Shown here: piece by piece, positions 34,134-42,314 of the stretch
Layout of the letters: the number at the start of each line of letters is the position of its first letter
How positions within the stretch are numbered: position 1 is the first letter of the stretch
Source: Streptomyces diastatochromogenes
GTDB lineage: Bacteria > Actinomycetota > Actinomycetes > Streptomycetales > Streptomycetaceae
Assembly (NCBI GenBank): GCA_001550305.1
Contig: LRTP01000368.1
Span: 1-64,000 of the forward strand
DNA length: 64,000 nt
Direction of reading: 5' to 3'
The notes under the pieces: generated by a model
What the model was told of the DNA's origin: nothing
Database searches by the model: none
The model's input: only the letters and a program-made list of their open reading frames with translations
Made by a program: the position numbers and the translations under genes

Positions 34134-34868
34134 TTACTTCCGCATGGATTCCGCGAGGTCGCTGACCTGCTGAAGCTGACTCGCGGCGAGACGTCGCACG
34201 TCCCAGATGAGCTCGGCCACACCAGCGGTGGCCGGTCCGGGTGACGCGCCGGGAGGCTCGATCCCCGTCACGGCCGCCAAGTCGCCGGAGGCCACGCCGA
34301 GTACGGCGGAGAAATCAAGCAGGAGCTCAGGGGTGAGCTGTATGCGACCGTGGCCCACCCCGCCATAGGTGGCAGCGGACCAATACCGGCCGGTGACCGC
34401 CTGGAACGTCTTGGCTGTGGCCGTCCAGTTGAGATTTCTGTTCCGCGCCATGCGCATGAGCAGGGCACCGGGACCTGGAGAGTATTGCTCGTACACCGGC
34501 AACCTGGGAACGGGCTCCGTGCTCTCCTCCCGTGGCAGGGATGCCACGAACTTTCGCAATGCGTCCTTCTTCTCCGGAGGCAGGGCGACGGTGCGTCGGA
34601 CCAGGTCGGGAACAAGCGATCCGGCCGTCGTGTCCGCGGGGGCGAGGGCGTCGGGTACGTCGGCGCCGACCATGGCAAAGAGGTCCGCCGTATGCAGACC
34701 GAGCACGGGAGCGAGCCGCCGAAGCAAAGATGGGTTCGGCGCTCCGCTGTTGAACACTGTGCGCAGTTCGAGCTCGGCGACGTCGGCGAGTTGGGCCAAG
34801 GCACCGATGTCCAGCTGCCTGAGACCCGCTAGTCGCTCCAGTACACCCATGTCCGCATCCCGCGCCAT
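34134..34868 (-). CDS. Helix-turn-helix (XRE-like) protein of unknown function
   Basis: This 244-aa protein starts MARDADMGVLERLAGLRQLD. The first 60 residues look like an XRE HTH (IGALAQLADVAELELRTVFN, LRRLAPVLGLHTADLFAMVG). The middle (RLPVYEQYSPGPGALLMRMA) and the end (RIQLTPELLLDFSAVLGVAS) resemble a family of conserved actinomycete proteins. No known function. It could regulate the neighbouring operon, but there is no evidence beyond adjacency. Confidence 0.6.
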   Translation of the reverse strand: MARDADMGVLERLAGLRQLDIGALAQLADVAELELRTVFNSGAPNPSLLRRLAPVLGLHTADLFAMVGADVPDALAPADTTAGSLVPDLVRRTVALPPEKKDALRKFVASLPREESTEPVPRLPVYEQYSPGPGALLMRMARNRNLNWTATAKTFQAVTGRYWSAATYGGVGHGRIQLTPELLLDFSAVLGVASGDLAAVTGIEPPGASPGPATAGVAELIWDVRRLAASQLQQVSDLAESMRK

Positions 34869-35065
34869 CCGGCCAGCCTAGCCTCGTGACAACACCCGCA
34901 TCAGCAGCCGAACGCGCGCTGCTGCGGCCGGACCACGACGTATCCAGCCCTCTGGCCAGCGAAGTGACTCCGACGTGTGCCAGACGCGACCTAGACCGTA
35001 CTGAGGATGTGGAGCGCGTTTGAGGTCTACTGCCGCGCCAGATCTGGTTGGGTAGCTTGATCGGC

Positions 35066-35749
35066 ATGGATCAGGGGCGGGTAGTTGAAGCGTTTCGGCT
35101 TGAGGCGGGGCAGCTCGCGCAGGAGATGACCTGGGTTTCGGCGGCCGAGTGGCGTCTGCCGACGCGGTGTGCACCGTGGAACGTGAGCGACTTGCTGGCT
35201 CATGTCCGGGTGGTGATTGCCTGGCTGCCGGGCATGCTGGCCGCGCCGGCGCCGATCCGTGCCGAGGTCTCGGCAGTGGAGTACTACCGGCCCGACGCCC
35301 GTTTCGCTCCGGGCACCAACGCGGCTCGGATCGCTCTGGCCCAAGATCATGCGGCTGAACAGCTCAGCGGTGCCGCACTTGCCGACGACTTCAACGCCAC
35401 TTGGCAAGAGGTGGACCGATTGTGCCGGGCCGAGCCCGAAGGGCGTGTGGTTCGCACGCGGCACGGCGATCCGATGCTCCTGTCGGAGTTCCTGCTGACA
35501 CGCGTGGTTGAGGTCGCCGTGCACGGCCTGGACCTGGCCGACGCCCTGGGGCGCGAGACGTGGCTGACTTCCGCGGCCGCAGATTTGGTGCAGGGACTTC
35601 TGCTCGGACCGGACGGGGCAGCGGCACTGGAGAAGCTGGGGTGGAGGCAGCTTCGTTTTCTGCGCAAGGCGACGGGGCGCGAGCCGATGACCAGGGAGGA
35701 GGCATCGGACGTCAGCCGCCTGGGCATCCGCTGGCTCACGTTGGGTTGA
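35066..35749 (+). CDS. Maleylpyruvate isomerase-like mycothiol-dependent protein
   Basis: This 227-aa protein starts MDQGRVVEAFRLEAGQLAQE at 35066 (an earlier frame start 18 bases upstream is less likely). The MDMPI/DinB signatures are TRCAPWNVSDLLAHVRVVIA (first metal His), RVVEVAVHGLDLADALG (second metal motif HGxDL) and the C-terminal WRQLRFLRKATGREPM helix. The family binds a metal and some members use mycothiol; the substrate is unknown. It stands alone between minus-strand genes. Confidence 0.8.
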   Translation: MDQGRVVEAFRLEAGQLAQEMTWVSAAEWRLPTRCAPWNVSDLLAHVRVVIAWLPGMLAAPAPIRAEVSAVEYYRPDARFAPGTNAARIALAQDHAAEQLSGAALADDFNATWQEVDRLCRAEPEGRVVRTRHGDPMLLSEFLLTRVVEVAVHGLDLADALGRETWLTSAAADLVQGLLLGPDGAAALEKLGWRQLRFLRKATGREPMTREEASDVSRLGIRWLTLG

Positions 35750-35943
35750 GAAGTCGCCAACTGACGCCAGCCAACGCTGCGGAACGGTTGCTGGATGCTG
35801 TCGACGATCCCTCCGGGTAGGTCGATCTGGCCGGAGGGCTTCAGTGCAATGAGCGCAGTGTGCGCCTTGGCCACAGCAATTCGGCTGGTCATAGGCATAC
35901 CACCGTCGTCTCGCCGCAGGACGATCACCTCTCAGGCAACGTC

Positions 35944-36801
35944 TCACTTTCCCAGTAGTCCGACCGCTCCGTACCACACCGGACCCGGGTTGAGCAGATC
36001 CGGGTAGAGCCCTGTCATCCGGTCGAAGAACTCGCGGGCAGTCGGGTCTTCGTCGAGCAGCCGGATGGCGTCCAGAAGGTACTGCCGGGTTCGGTCGAGA
36101 ATGGCGGGATCATCCGGTAGGTCTTTGTTCTTGTGGCCGGCCACAACCGCGCGCGGCTCGAGCGCGGCGACGCGATCGATGGCCGTAAGCCATTTCTGCA
36201 GGCCGCCATTGCCGCCTTCGAGGATGTACTGGTGCACCCCGTTGTAGGCGACGTCGCCGGCCACCACGAGGCCGATGGACGGCACGTGCAGGACGGACGT
36301 CTCGTCGGTGTCCGTGTGCCCGACCTCGATGGCCTGGACGAGGTTGCGCTCCAGCTGGAAGCCGTCGGCGGGAACGGGCTGGGCAAGAACCGGGCTGTCG
36401 GGGATCAGGCCGGGGAAGCGCTTGTCCCACATTTGTTCGCGCCCGGCGGTGGTCTGCTGGTGCATGACCTCGATGGTGCCGCGGGTCGCGTAGACGGTGA
36501 CGCCGTGGAATCGCTTCACGAGTTCCGCGGTGCCGAACCAGTGATCGCCGTGCCCGTGGGTGGAGTAGATGTGGGTCAGGCGCCTGCCGGACCGCTCGAC
36601 CCAGTCGCCGACCTGTTCGGTCTGTTCTCGGGTGAAAGGCGGATCGACCAGGACGGCGTCCTCTTCCCCGAAGATCAGTGTCGAGGTCAGCGGTGAGGAA
36701 ACGAGCCGGTCACCGTTGGGCAGGCGTTCCTCCCCGGCCCTGGGTGTGCCGTCCGAAACGAAGGTCTCGTACTCCAGAGAGCTGGGCGCTGATGCGGTCA
36801 T
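35944..36801 (-). CDS. Metallo-beta-lactamase-fold hydrolase
   Basis: This 285-aa protein starts MTASAPSSLEYETFVSDGTP at 36801; the earlier start is Arg-rich. It has THGHGDHWFGTAELVKRF (HxHxDH), VEVGHTDTDETS-like (HIEVGHTDTDE), VVAGDVAYNG (bridging Asp), and AVVAGHKNKDLPDDP. The whole pattern, including WFG and the GHKN motif, recurs in the divergent gene at 37064; these are paralogues of one quorum-signal-lactonase/arylsulfatase-like subgroup. The substrate is unknown. The two genes share a central operator. Confidence 0.88.
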   Translation of the reverse strand: MTASAPSSLEYETFVSDGTPRAGEERLPNGDRLVSSPLTSTLIFGEEDAVLVDPPFTREQTEQVGDWVERSGRRLTHIYSTHGHGDHWFGTAELVKRFHGVTVYATRGTIEVMHQQTTAGREQMWDKRFPGLIPDSPVLAQPVPADGFQLERNLVQAIEVGHTDTDETSVLHVPSIGLVVAGDVAYNGVHQYILEGGNGGLQKWLTAIDRVAALEPRAVVAGHKNKDLPDDPAILDRTRQYLLDAIRLLDEDPTAREFFDRMTGLYPDLLNPGPVWYGAVGLLGK

Positions 36802-36912
36802 GATGGCTCCTCCCTGAGGGGCAACGTGCGGCCCGCGCGGTCTTCTGGTCACCTACCTGCGGCGGCGGACCGCTTGCGCAGCGGAATTCAGTGCCTACAC
36901 AACGACGACTGT

Positions 36913-36961
36913 ACGACATAATCATACCCGCATTGACTATGTCGTTGAGTCGAGTTACTTT
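36913..36961. promoter_or_regulatory. Divergent promoter/operator of the MBL gene pair
   Basis: Plus strand: TTGACT (36933-36938), 17-bp spacer, TACTTT (36956-36961), serving 37064. Minus strand: TATGAT (-10; 36921-36926) preceded by a 17-bp spacer that starts GACATAGTCAA; the -35 (CTCAAC) is weak. Inverted repeats ACGACATA (36913-36920) and TATGTCGT (36938-36945) overlap both promoters. The GACATAGTCAA element at the head of the 17-bp spacer is the same as in the flavin reductase promoter. Confidence 0.65.
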
Positions 36962-37063
36962 CGGCTGGAGAAGTACGACAGGCCAGGCAGCATCCACAGG
37001 TATCGACATGGCTGATCGGCTACAGCTCTCTCGTGGCTGCCTCTGAGTCCCAAGGAAGCGATC

Positions 37064-37912
37064 ATGCCCGGAGCGCAACTGAGCTGGAGTGTCCACGTGG
37101 CGCCGTCGATCCCCACCGAGATCGCGGACCTGCCGCCCGACGTCCCCCGGCGCCTGTGGTCGCCCATCACGGCCACACTGATCGCAGGCGAGCGCGATGC
37201 GGTGCTGGTCGACGCGCTGATGACCGCCGAGCAGGCCGACCGGTTGGCCGACTGGGTCGCGGCGAGCGGCATGAACCTCACCACGGTCTTCGTGACCCAC
37301 GGGCACGGTGACCACTGGTTCGGGCTGGGCACCCTTCTTGAGCGCTTCCCGGGGGCGCGCGCGGTGGCGACGCCGGCGGTGGTGGAGCAGATGAAGAAGC
37401 AGATGGCACCGGAGTTCGTCGCGTCGTTCTGGGGCAAGCGCTTCCCGGGCCAGATCCCGGACAGGCTCGTGGCAGCGGAGCCGCTGGCCGGCGATCGGCT
37501 GGAGCTGGAGGGCCAGGACCTTGTCGTCGTGGGACTCGGGCACACGGACACCGATGACACCACCTGTCTGCACGTGCCGTCGATCGGCCTGGTCGTGGCC
37601 GGAGACGCCGTCTACAACGATGTTCACCTCTATCTCGCCGAATCGCCCGCCGAGGGCCGCCGAGCCTGGCTGGACGCCCTCGACACCATCGCCGCGCTGG
37701 AGCCAGAAGCGGTGGTCGCGGGGCACAAGAACCCCGACCGTCCCGACGACCCGAAGGCAATCGCCGAAACCCGGCGCTACATCCACGACTTTGAGGCGGT
37801 CGCAGAGCACACCAAGACCACTCTCGACCTCTACCGCCGCATGTTGGAACTGCATCCTGGCCGGGTCAACCAGGGCGCACTGTGGGGCTCGGCGAGGTCC
37901 GCCAAGGGCTGA
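37064..37912 (+). CDS. Metallo-beta-lactamase-fold hydrolase
   Basis: This 282-aa protein starts MPGAQLSWSVHVAPSIPTEI. It has FVTHGHGDHWFGLGTLLERF (HxHxDH), GLGHTDTDDTTCLHVPSIGL, VVAGDAVYNDVHLYLAE (bridging Asp) and AVVAGHKNPDRPDDPKAIAE. It is the paralogue of the divergent gene at 36801: the THGHGDHWFG, GHTDTD, VPSIGLVVAGD and AVVAGHKN blocks are common. The role is inferred from the fold as hydrolysis of an ester, lactone or thioester. A start upstream would give an extra Ser/Arg-rich segment. Confidence 0.88.
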   Translation: MPGAQLSWSVHVAPSIPTEIADLPPDVPRRLWSPITATLIAGERDAVLVDALMTAEQADRLADWVAASGMNLTTVFVTHGHGDHWFGLGTLLERFPGARAVATPAVVEQMKKQMAPEFVASFWGKRFPGQIPDRLVAAEPLAGDRLELEGQDLVVVGLGHTDTDDTTCLHVPSIGLVVAGDAVYNDVHLYLAESPAEGRRAWLDALDTIAALEPEAVVAGHKNPDRPDDPKAIAETRRYIHDFEAVAEHTKTTLDLYRRMLELHPGRVNQGALWGSARSAKG

Positions 37913-38175
37913 GCGGCCGGGCCGTGGCCGCCCGGTCGCACCATGGTCGGGGCGCCCGGGGCAGGGAGGCGTCAGCCGAGTGCGTGTTCGACGTGCAGAT
38001 GCTTCTGTCCGCGACTCACCCGAGCGGCACAGCCTGCAAGGGCGAACCCACCGGGCCCTACGCGGAACTCCGGGAAGCCGACACTCGTCATTCGGAGAGT
38101 TACACTTCCAGACGTAATAAGTAAATAGGCTATGGACATGTTGCTGTAGCTGCCGTCACCGAAAGAGATGCGCGA

Positions 38176-38781
38176 ATGTCCTGGACTGCGACAGCCCGAT
38201 ATGGCCTGGAGCCCGCCCCGGGCGGGCTGGCCCTCGTACAGGACCTGCTCAACACGCTGTCCGCCGGCAAGCCCCGGAAGTCCGACCTTCTGCAGACCGC
38301 CGAGGGCGCCCGTGCTTGGCTCGACCAGGCATTGAAGAGCTGGAGTGGGGTGTCCCACCGGCCCGCACCCGGCATCGAACTGACAGCCGAGGACGTGCAG
38401 GGCCTGCGCGACTTCCGTCATGACCTGGGGCAGAGCCTCCACGCCCAGCTCGGTGACTCGGCGACGGAGCCCGGCCCGGCGGCTTCACTGATGACCTTGC
38501 CCACCGCACTGCGGCTCGACGAGCACGGGGCCGTCCACGCCGAGCCCCGCGGTACGGGATGGCGGCAGGTGGCGTCACTCGCCCTCATCGAGGTCTACCA
38601 GGCGCAGTGCACCGACACCCTGCGCCGCCTGAAGGCCTGCCGAAACACGCGCTGCCTGGTTGCCTTCTACGACCGCTCCCGCAACAACAGCGGCGTCTGG
38701 CACGACGTCCACGTCTGCGGCAACGCGGCCAACCTGCGCAACTATCGTGCGCGCAAGCGGGCCGGCGCCGACCAGGTCTGA
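38176..38781 (+). CDS. CGNR zinc-finger transcriptional regulator
   Basis: This 201-aa protein starts MSWTATARYGLEPAPGGLAL. The N-terminal ABATE-like region (about 10-140: ALVQDLLNTL..., LTAEDVQGLRDFRHDLGQSL) is followed by the zinc motif LKACRNTRCLVAFYDRSRNN and then HVCGNAANLRNYRAR (CGN-x-x-N/R). This fits the CGNR family of DNA-binding regulators. It is next to the MBL pair and opposite a paralogue of the unknown family; its targets are not evident. Confidence 0.85.
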   Translation: MSWTATARYGLEPAPGGLALVQDLLNTLSAGKPRKSDLLQTAEGARAWLDQALKSWSGVSHRPAPGIELTAEDVQGLRDFRHDLGQSLHAQLGDSATEPGPAASLMTLPTALRLDEHGAVHAEPRGTGWRQVASLALIEVYQAQCTDTLRRLKACRNTRCLVAFYDRSRNNSGVWHDVHVCGNAANLRNYRARKRAGADQV

Positions 38782-38915
38782 CAGTCGGCCCTCCGGCGCG
38801 GTCCTCGCCGTTGTGCCTCGCTCGCCGGCACCTGAGCCGCCCGCCGCAGCAGGGCCTGCCGTCATGCGGATGCGCTCCCCGGCGAGGGGCCAGGGCTCCC
38901 GCTTGGCTGGTGCCG

Positions 38916-39638
38916 TCAGGAGTAGTGGACATCACGCAGGTCGATACTGACCATGAGGTGATCGTGGTCGGGACGTCCGTCGGACCGGCGGAGGTAGGCG
39001 CGACGCCTGGTCGGGAACTTGATTCCGTCTGCTTCATCGATGTCGTAGACGTACTGTGCGGCCGCGAAGCCGCCGGCGATGTCAACGTGGTAGTCGTGGC
39101 GCCGGAGCAGATAGTCGTCCCCGAAGTAGAAGTCCTGCACCGTGCTGTGGCTTGCGATGTCGTCCGGGAAAGTGACCCGCAGATGACGCCATCGCTCAGT
39201 TGGCGACTCGTTCCACGGTTCCGCCTCCTCCACGCCCATGCCGTTCATGATCGCGAAGAACGGCGTGGTCAGGTACGTCCACAGGGCGTAGCCGTTGAAG
39301 TAGGCGCGGTCCAATGGATCCCAAGGCGTTTCCAGGGTGTGTCCCCGGAATGACGCTCGTGGATGGGAACGCTCGGCTACGACGGTGCCGTCGGCGCGTT
39401 CGATCGCGATGCGGTCGGGTGTGAAGTCTGAGCGCTGTTCGGGAGCCCCGAAGGGGCGCACTGAAGCGTGTTCCTTGTGCATGTCGACAGTCATGCGGCG
39501 TGGCTGGAGGTCCTGGGGCAAGCCCTTGGCCGCAAAGAGCTCTCCGTCACTGACGATGGTGGCAGTCACGGTTGTGTGCCGGCCCCACCGCTCGGTGCCG
39601 CCATGAGCCTTGAGAACTGCTGAGAGCAGGTTGGTCAC
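38916..39638 (-). CDS. Conserved protein of unknown function, paralogue of 9779-10498
   Basis: This 240-aa protein starts MTNLLSAVLKAHGGTERWGR. It shares with the 9.8-kb protein FTPDRIAIERADGTVVAERS, PRASFRGHTLETPWD, FNGYALWTYLTTP, a GVEEAEPW segment, RHLRVTFPDDIASHS, LLRRHDYHVDI, FPTRRRAYLRR and a SIDLRDV-like end. The two copies are clearly related throughout but far from identical. No signal peptide or membrane segment. The function is unknown. A third, truncated copy lies just downstream at 39859-39990. Confidence 0.75.
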   Translation of the reverse strand: MTNLLSAVLKAHGGTERWGRHTTVTATIVSDGELFAAKGLPQDLQPRRMTVDMHKEHASVRPFGAPEQRSDFTPDRIAIERADGTVVAERSHPRASFRGHTLETPWDPLDRAYFNGYALWTYLTTPFFAIMNGMGVEEAEPWNESPTERWRHLRVTFPDDIASHSTVQDFYFGDDYLLRRHDYHVDIAGGFAAAQYVYDIDEADGIKFPTRRRAYLRRSDGRPDHDHLMVSIDLRDVHYS

Positions 39639-39858
39639 GTCTCCTCCAACAGCCGGCGAGCAGGGTGCTCGGTATGCGCCTTACGGAGTCTGGAAGGGCT
39701 CGGGGACTTTGATGCCGAAGGCCTCGCGGCCTAGCGGTGGCGGACTGGTTTGTCGCAGAGCCGGGGTTGCCCGGACGAGCCGTTTGCTCTTCATGCGGAT
39801 CAGCTTCACCGACGCCAGGATGCCCAGGAAGGTGCTTGTTGCTTTCCGGCCCTGCCTG

Positions 39859-39990
39859 TCAGGTGAAGTATGCGTCTTCGATGTCGATCGCGAGAGAGAT
39901 GGAATCGCGAGCCCGGGTTCCGTCCGGGTTGCGTACGTCGAGCCGGTGCCCGTTGATGTCGTCGCGCAGCAGGTGTGGATCGGGCGGCTT
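39859..39990 (-). pseudogene. C-terminal remnant of the same unknown family
   Basis: The minus-strand frame ending at 39859 reads HLLRDDINGHRLDVRNPDGT, then RDSISLAIDIEDAYFT and a stop. It aligns with the last 35 residues of the two family members (RRAYLRRSDGRPDHDHLMV, SIDLRDVHYS). The rest of the gene is absent. The stretch 39639-39858 and 39991-40126 holds no other gene that I can support. Confidence 0.5.
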
Positions 39991-40126
39991 GGGCGGCTGG
40001 GTCGGGTGCGGTCACCCCTACGCGCACATCCGCACGGGCTACGTGCGCCACAGGATCCCTGGACCCCTGCGACGGGCCCGACTGCCGACTACCCACGGCA
40101 GGGGGGCGCCCTTGGAGCACAGATAT

Positions 40127-40166
40127 TTGCTTTAGGGCGGATGAGTGCTACGGTCGAGCTAAAGCA
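40127..40166 (+). promoter_or_regulatory. Promoter and operator of the Old Yellow Enzyme gene
   Basis: TTGCTT (40127-40132), 16-bp spacer, TACGGT (40149-40154). Inverted repeats TGCTTTAG (40128-40135) and CTAAAGCA (40159-40166) are perfect and flank the promoter. The hexamers TTGCTT and TACGGT and the GCT.AAGC arms recur in the MFS promoter at 11286-11333. Confidence 0.65.
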
Positions 40167-40254
40167 CATTTCCGGGCCTTAATGAGCCGGTGCCACATGT
40201 CACCGGTCGCCTCCCGAGATCTTCCTGGCCCCGTTCCAACATCAGGAGTCACAT

Positions 40255-41361
40255 ATGAGCTCGACACAGTCCTTGCTTCTGCCGTACCAGATGCGCGACG
40301 TCTCTCTGGCGAACCGCGTGGTCATGGCCCCGTTGACGCGGAGTCGTGCACGCAATCGCGATCTCCTGCCCACTGATCTCCACGTCGAGTACTACGCCCA
40401 GCGGGCTTCAGCCGGTCTGATCGTCTCCGAGGGTGTGTGGATCAGCCGCGACGCGGTCGGATGGCATGACGTTCCGGGGCTGTTCACCGATGAGCAGGTC
40501 GCCCGCTGGAAGCAGGTGACAGATGCGGTCCACCACGCAGGTGGTGTCATTTTCGCTCAGCTGTGGCACACCGGGTCCGCTTCTCACCCCGACTTCTTCG
40601 ACGGCCGCCCGCCCCTTGCGCCTTCAGCCGTCAACCCGGGGCTACTGGCTCCGACTTCGGCCGGCCGCAAGCCCACCGTGGAGCCCCGGGCGATGTCGGC
40701 GTACGACCTCCGCCGTACGGTCGCCGACTATGCGGCGGCGGCTCGCAACGCCATGGCGGCGGGATTCGACGGTGTGCAGCTGCAGGCAGGCTTCAACTAC
40801 CTGATCAGTCAGTTCCTGAATCCCCGCACCAATCTGCGCACGGACCGCTACGGCGGCACGATCGAGAACCGTGCCCGCTTCCTCTTCGAGATCATCGAGG
40901 CCGTCGGCGAGTTCGTCGACCTGCGGCGTGTCGGTGTGAAAGCCGGACCCGCCTGGTCCGAGACGGGAGAGTTCATCTCCGGGGTCGAGGCGCTGGCTGA
41001 CAGCGAGTACGTGCTCGGACGGCTCAACGACTATGAACTGTCACATCTCCTGCTCATGGGGATGATGGCCGACCCCACCGGAGGACCGTTGGAGGAGCTG
41101 GCCGGCGATGGCATGTTCCGGCACTTCCGGAAGGTCTATGAAGGCACGATCATGGCGAACGTCGGGTTCGACCAGGACCGAGGGAACTCGATTCTGAGCG
41201 ACGGCCTGGCGGATCTGGTCGCCTACGGGCAGCCGTTCATCGCCAATCCGGATCTGCCGGCCCGGATCGCCTCCCACGCGCCGCTCGCCGAACCGAAGAA
41301 GGACCTCTTCTACGGTCCGGATGCGGCCGGCTACACCGATTACCCACTACTGGAAGCGTGA
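40255..41361 (+). CDS. Old Yellow Enzyme (alkene reductase)-family flavoprotein
   Basis: This 368-aa TIM-barrel protein starts MSSTQSLLLPYQMRDVSLAN. It has NRVVMAPLTRSRA, FAQLWHTGSASHPDFFDGRP, SAVNPGLLA, RTDRYGGTIENRARFLFE and the phosphate-binding end FIANPDLPARI. The substrate-anchoring pair usually written HxxN (HGANGYL or HAANGYL) reads LQAGFNYLISQFL here, so His is Gln and Asn is Phe. The Tyr in RYGG and other FMN contacts are kept. It may still reduce enals or enones, with altered substrate binding. A promoter with an inverted repeat lies 90 bases upstream. Confidence 0.88.
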   Translation: MSSTQSLLLPYQMRDVSLANRVVMAPLTRSRARNRDLLPTDLHVEYYAQRASAGLIVSEGVWISRDAVGWHDVPGLFTDEQVARWKQVTDAVHHAGGVIFAQLWHTGSASHPDFFDGRPPLAPSAVNPGLLAPTSAGRKPTVEPRAMSAYDLRRTVADYAAAARNAMAAGFDGVQLQAGFNYLISQFLNPRTNLRTDRYGGTIENRARFLFEIIEAVGEFVDLRRVGVKAGPAWSETGEFISGVEALADSEYVLGRLNDYELSHLLLMGMMADPTGGPLEELAGDGMFRHFRKVYEGTIMANVGFDQDRGNSILSDGLADLVAYGQPFIANPDLPARIASHAPLAEPKKDLFYGPDAAGYTDYPLLEA

Positions 41362-41763
41362 AGCGGGACGGAACCACGGCCGGGCCGGGTGGCCCTGGAA
41401 GCGAGCGACTCGGTCTGATCGACAAGGCGACTGGGTGCCGTACTGGAGTGGCGCCCGCCACCTCCTCAACGCAGCGTTCGGTTTGCCTGCTCGTGAGATG
41501 TGCCGCTCCCGCTCGATCACGTCCCCCTGCTCCACCAGGATGCCGTCCTCAATGCGGACGAGGAAGTTCCCCGGAACTGGGCGGCCCAGTGGACCTCGGA
41601 ATGGTTCGAGCCGACCGCGGTCACCGTGAGGCGAGCGGTGAAGTCCCGTACCGGGACCGGGAAGTTCGTCGACACCGGCACCGCCGGCCGCATCGTCGTC
41701 GAGCGAGCCGGCTCGGTCCGAACCGAAGGTCGACCGCCCAACGGTCCGGCGATGTGTACTTGA
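41362..41763 (-). pseudogene. SRPBCC-domain remnant in a gene-poor gap
   Basis: On the minus strand, about 41720 to 41565, one frame reads TNFPVPVRDFTARLTVTAVG and then HSEVHWAAQFRG. This resembles the central strands of SRPBCC/MxaD-like proteins (FPV.DY.A.LRV.PV..G....EW.A.F). No start and no complete domain; I treat it as a remnant. The rest of the gap has no other feature. Confidence 0.35.
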
Positions 41764-42171
41764 TCAGGTGAGACCGAGTTGACGGAGCATGCCGAGCTCA
41801 TCACTGCTGCCCCAGCGCTCGACCATCTTCCCGTCGGCGAACCGGCTGATCTGCATGCCTCGGTAACTCACCGTCTTTCCCGTCGGACTGTGCCCCATCA
41901 GTTCACCGAGATGTGTGCCCGTGATGGTGTAGGCGAACGCGATTTCGTCGTCGGTGGCCATGACGTGCTCGACCTCGATGTGCAGATCGGGGAAGGCTCG
42001 CCGCATCGTGGCGAACATCTCTTCATAGCCTTCCGGTCCCGGAACCTGGCCTGGGGCCGGGTCGTGGTCCACAGAGTCGGGCGCCACGTATTCCTCGAGC
42101 TCGCCGAGGTGGTCAGTGTTCACCGCTGATCCGAAGCCCTCCAGGACGGCGGCGTTGCTGCTGCGCGACAT
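41764..42171 (-). CDS. SnoaL-like ester cyclase family protein
   Basis: This 135-aa protein starts MSRSSNAAVLEGFGSAVNTD. The NTF2/SnoaL pattern is clear: LEEYVAPDSVDHDPAPGQVP, GYEEMFATMRRAFPDLHIEV, EIAFAYTITGTHLGELMGHS, SYRGMQISRFADGKMVERW. The acidic and His positions of the cyclase subgroup are present (DHDP, W). The substrate is unknown. It is the last intact minus-strand gene before the ABC locus. Confidence 0.85.
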   Translation of the reverse strand: MSRSSNAAVLEGFGSAVNTDHLGELEEYVAPDSVDHDPAPGQVPGPEGYEEMFATMRRAFPDLHIEVEHVMATDDEIAFAYTITGTHLGELMGHSPTGKTVSYRGMQISRFADGKMVERWGSSDELGMLRQLGLT

Positions 42172-42314
42172 GACGCGCTCCTTGACGTTGCAGCCCTGGG
42201 CCTACACATCGACGATGTGCAGTAGCCCCTTCCTCCCATCCACGATAGGTGTGGCGGCCTGAGGTGGCCTGCTGACGCCGGGGAGGGCGGCCAGGGCGTC
42301 GGCGGCTGGGTTCT

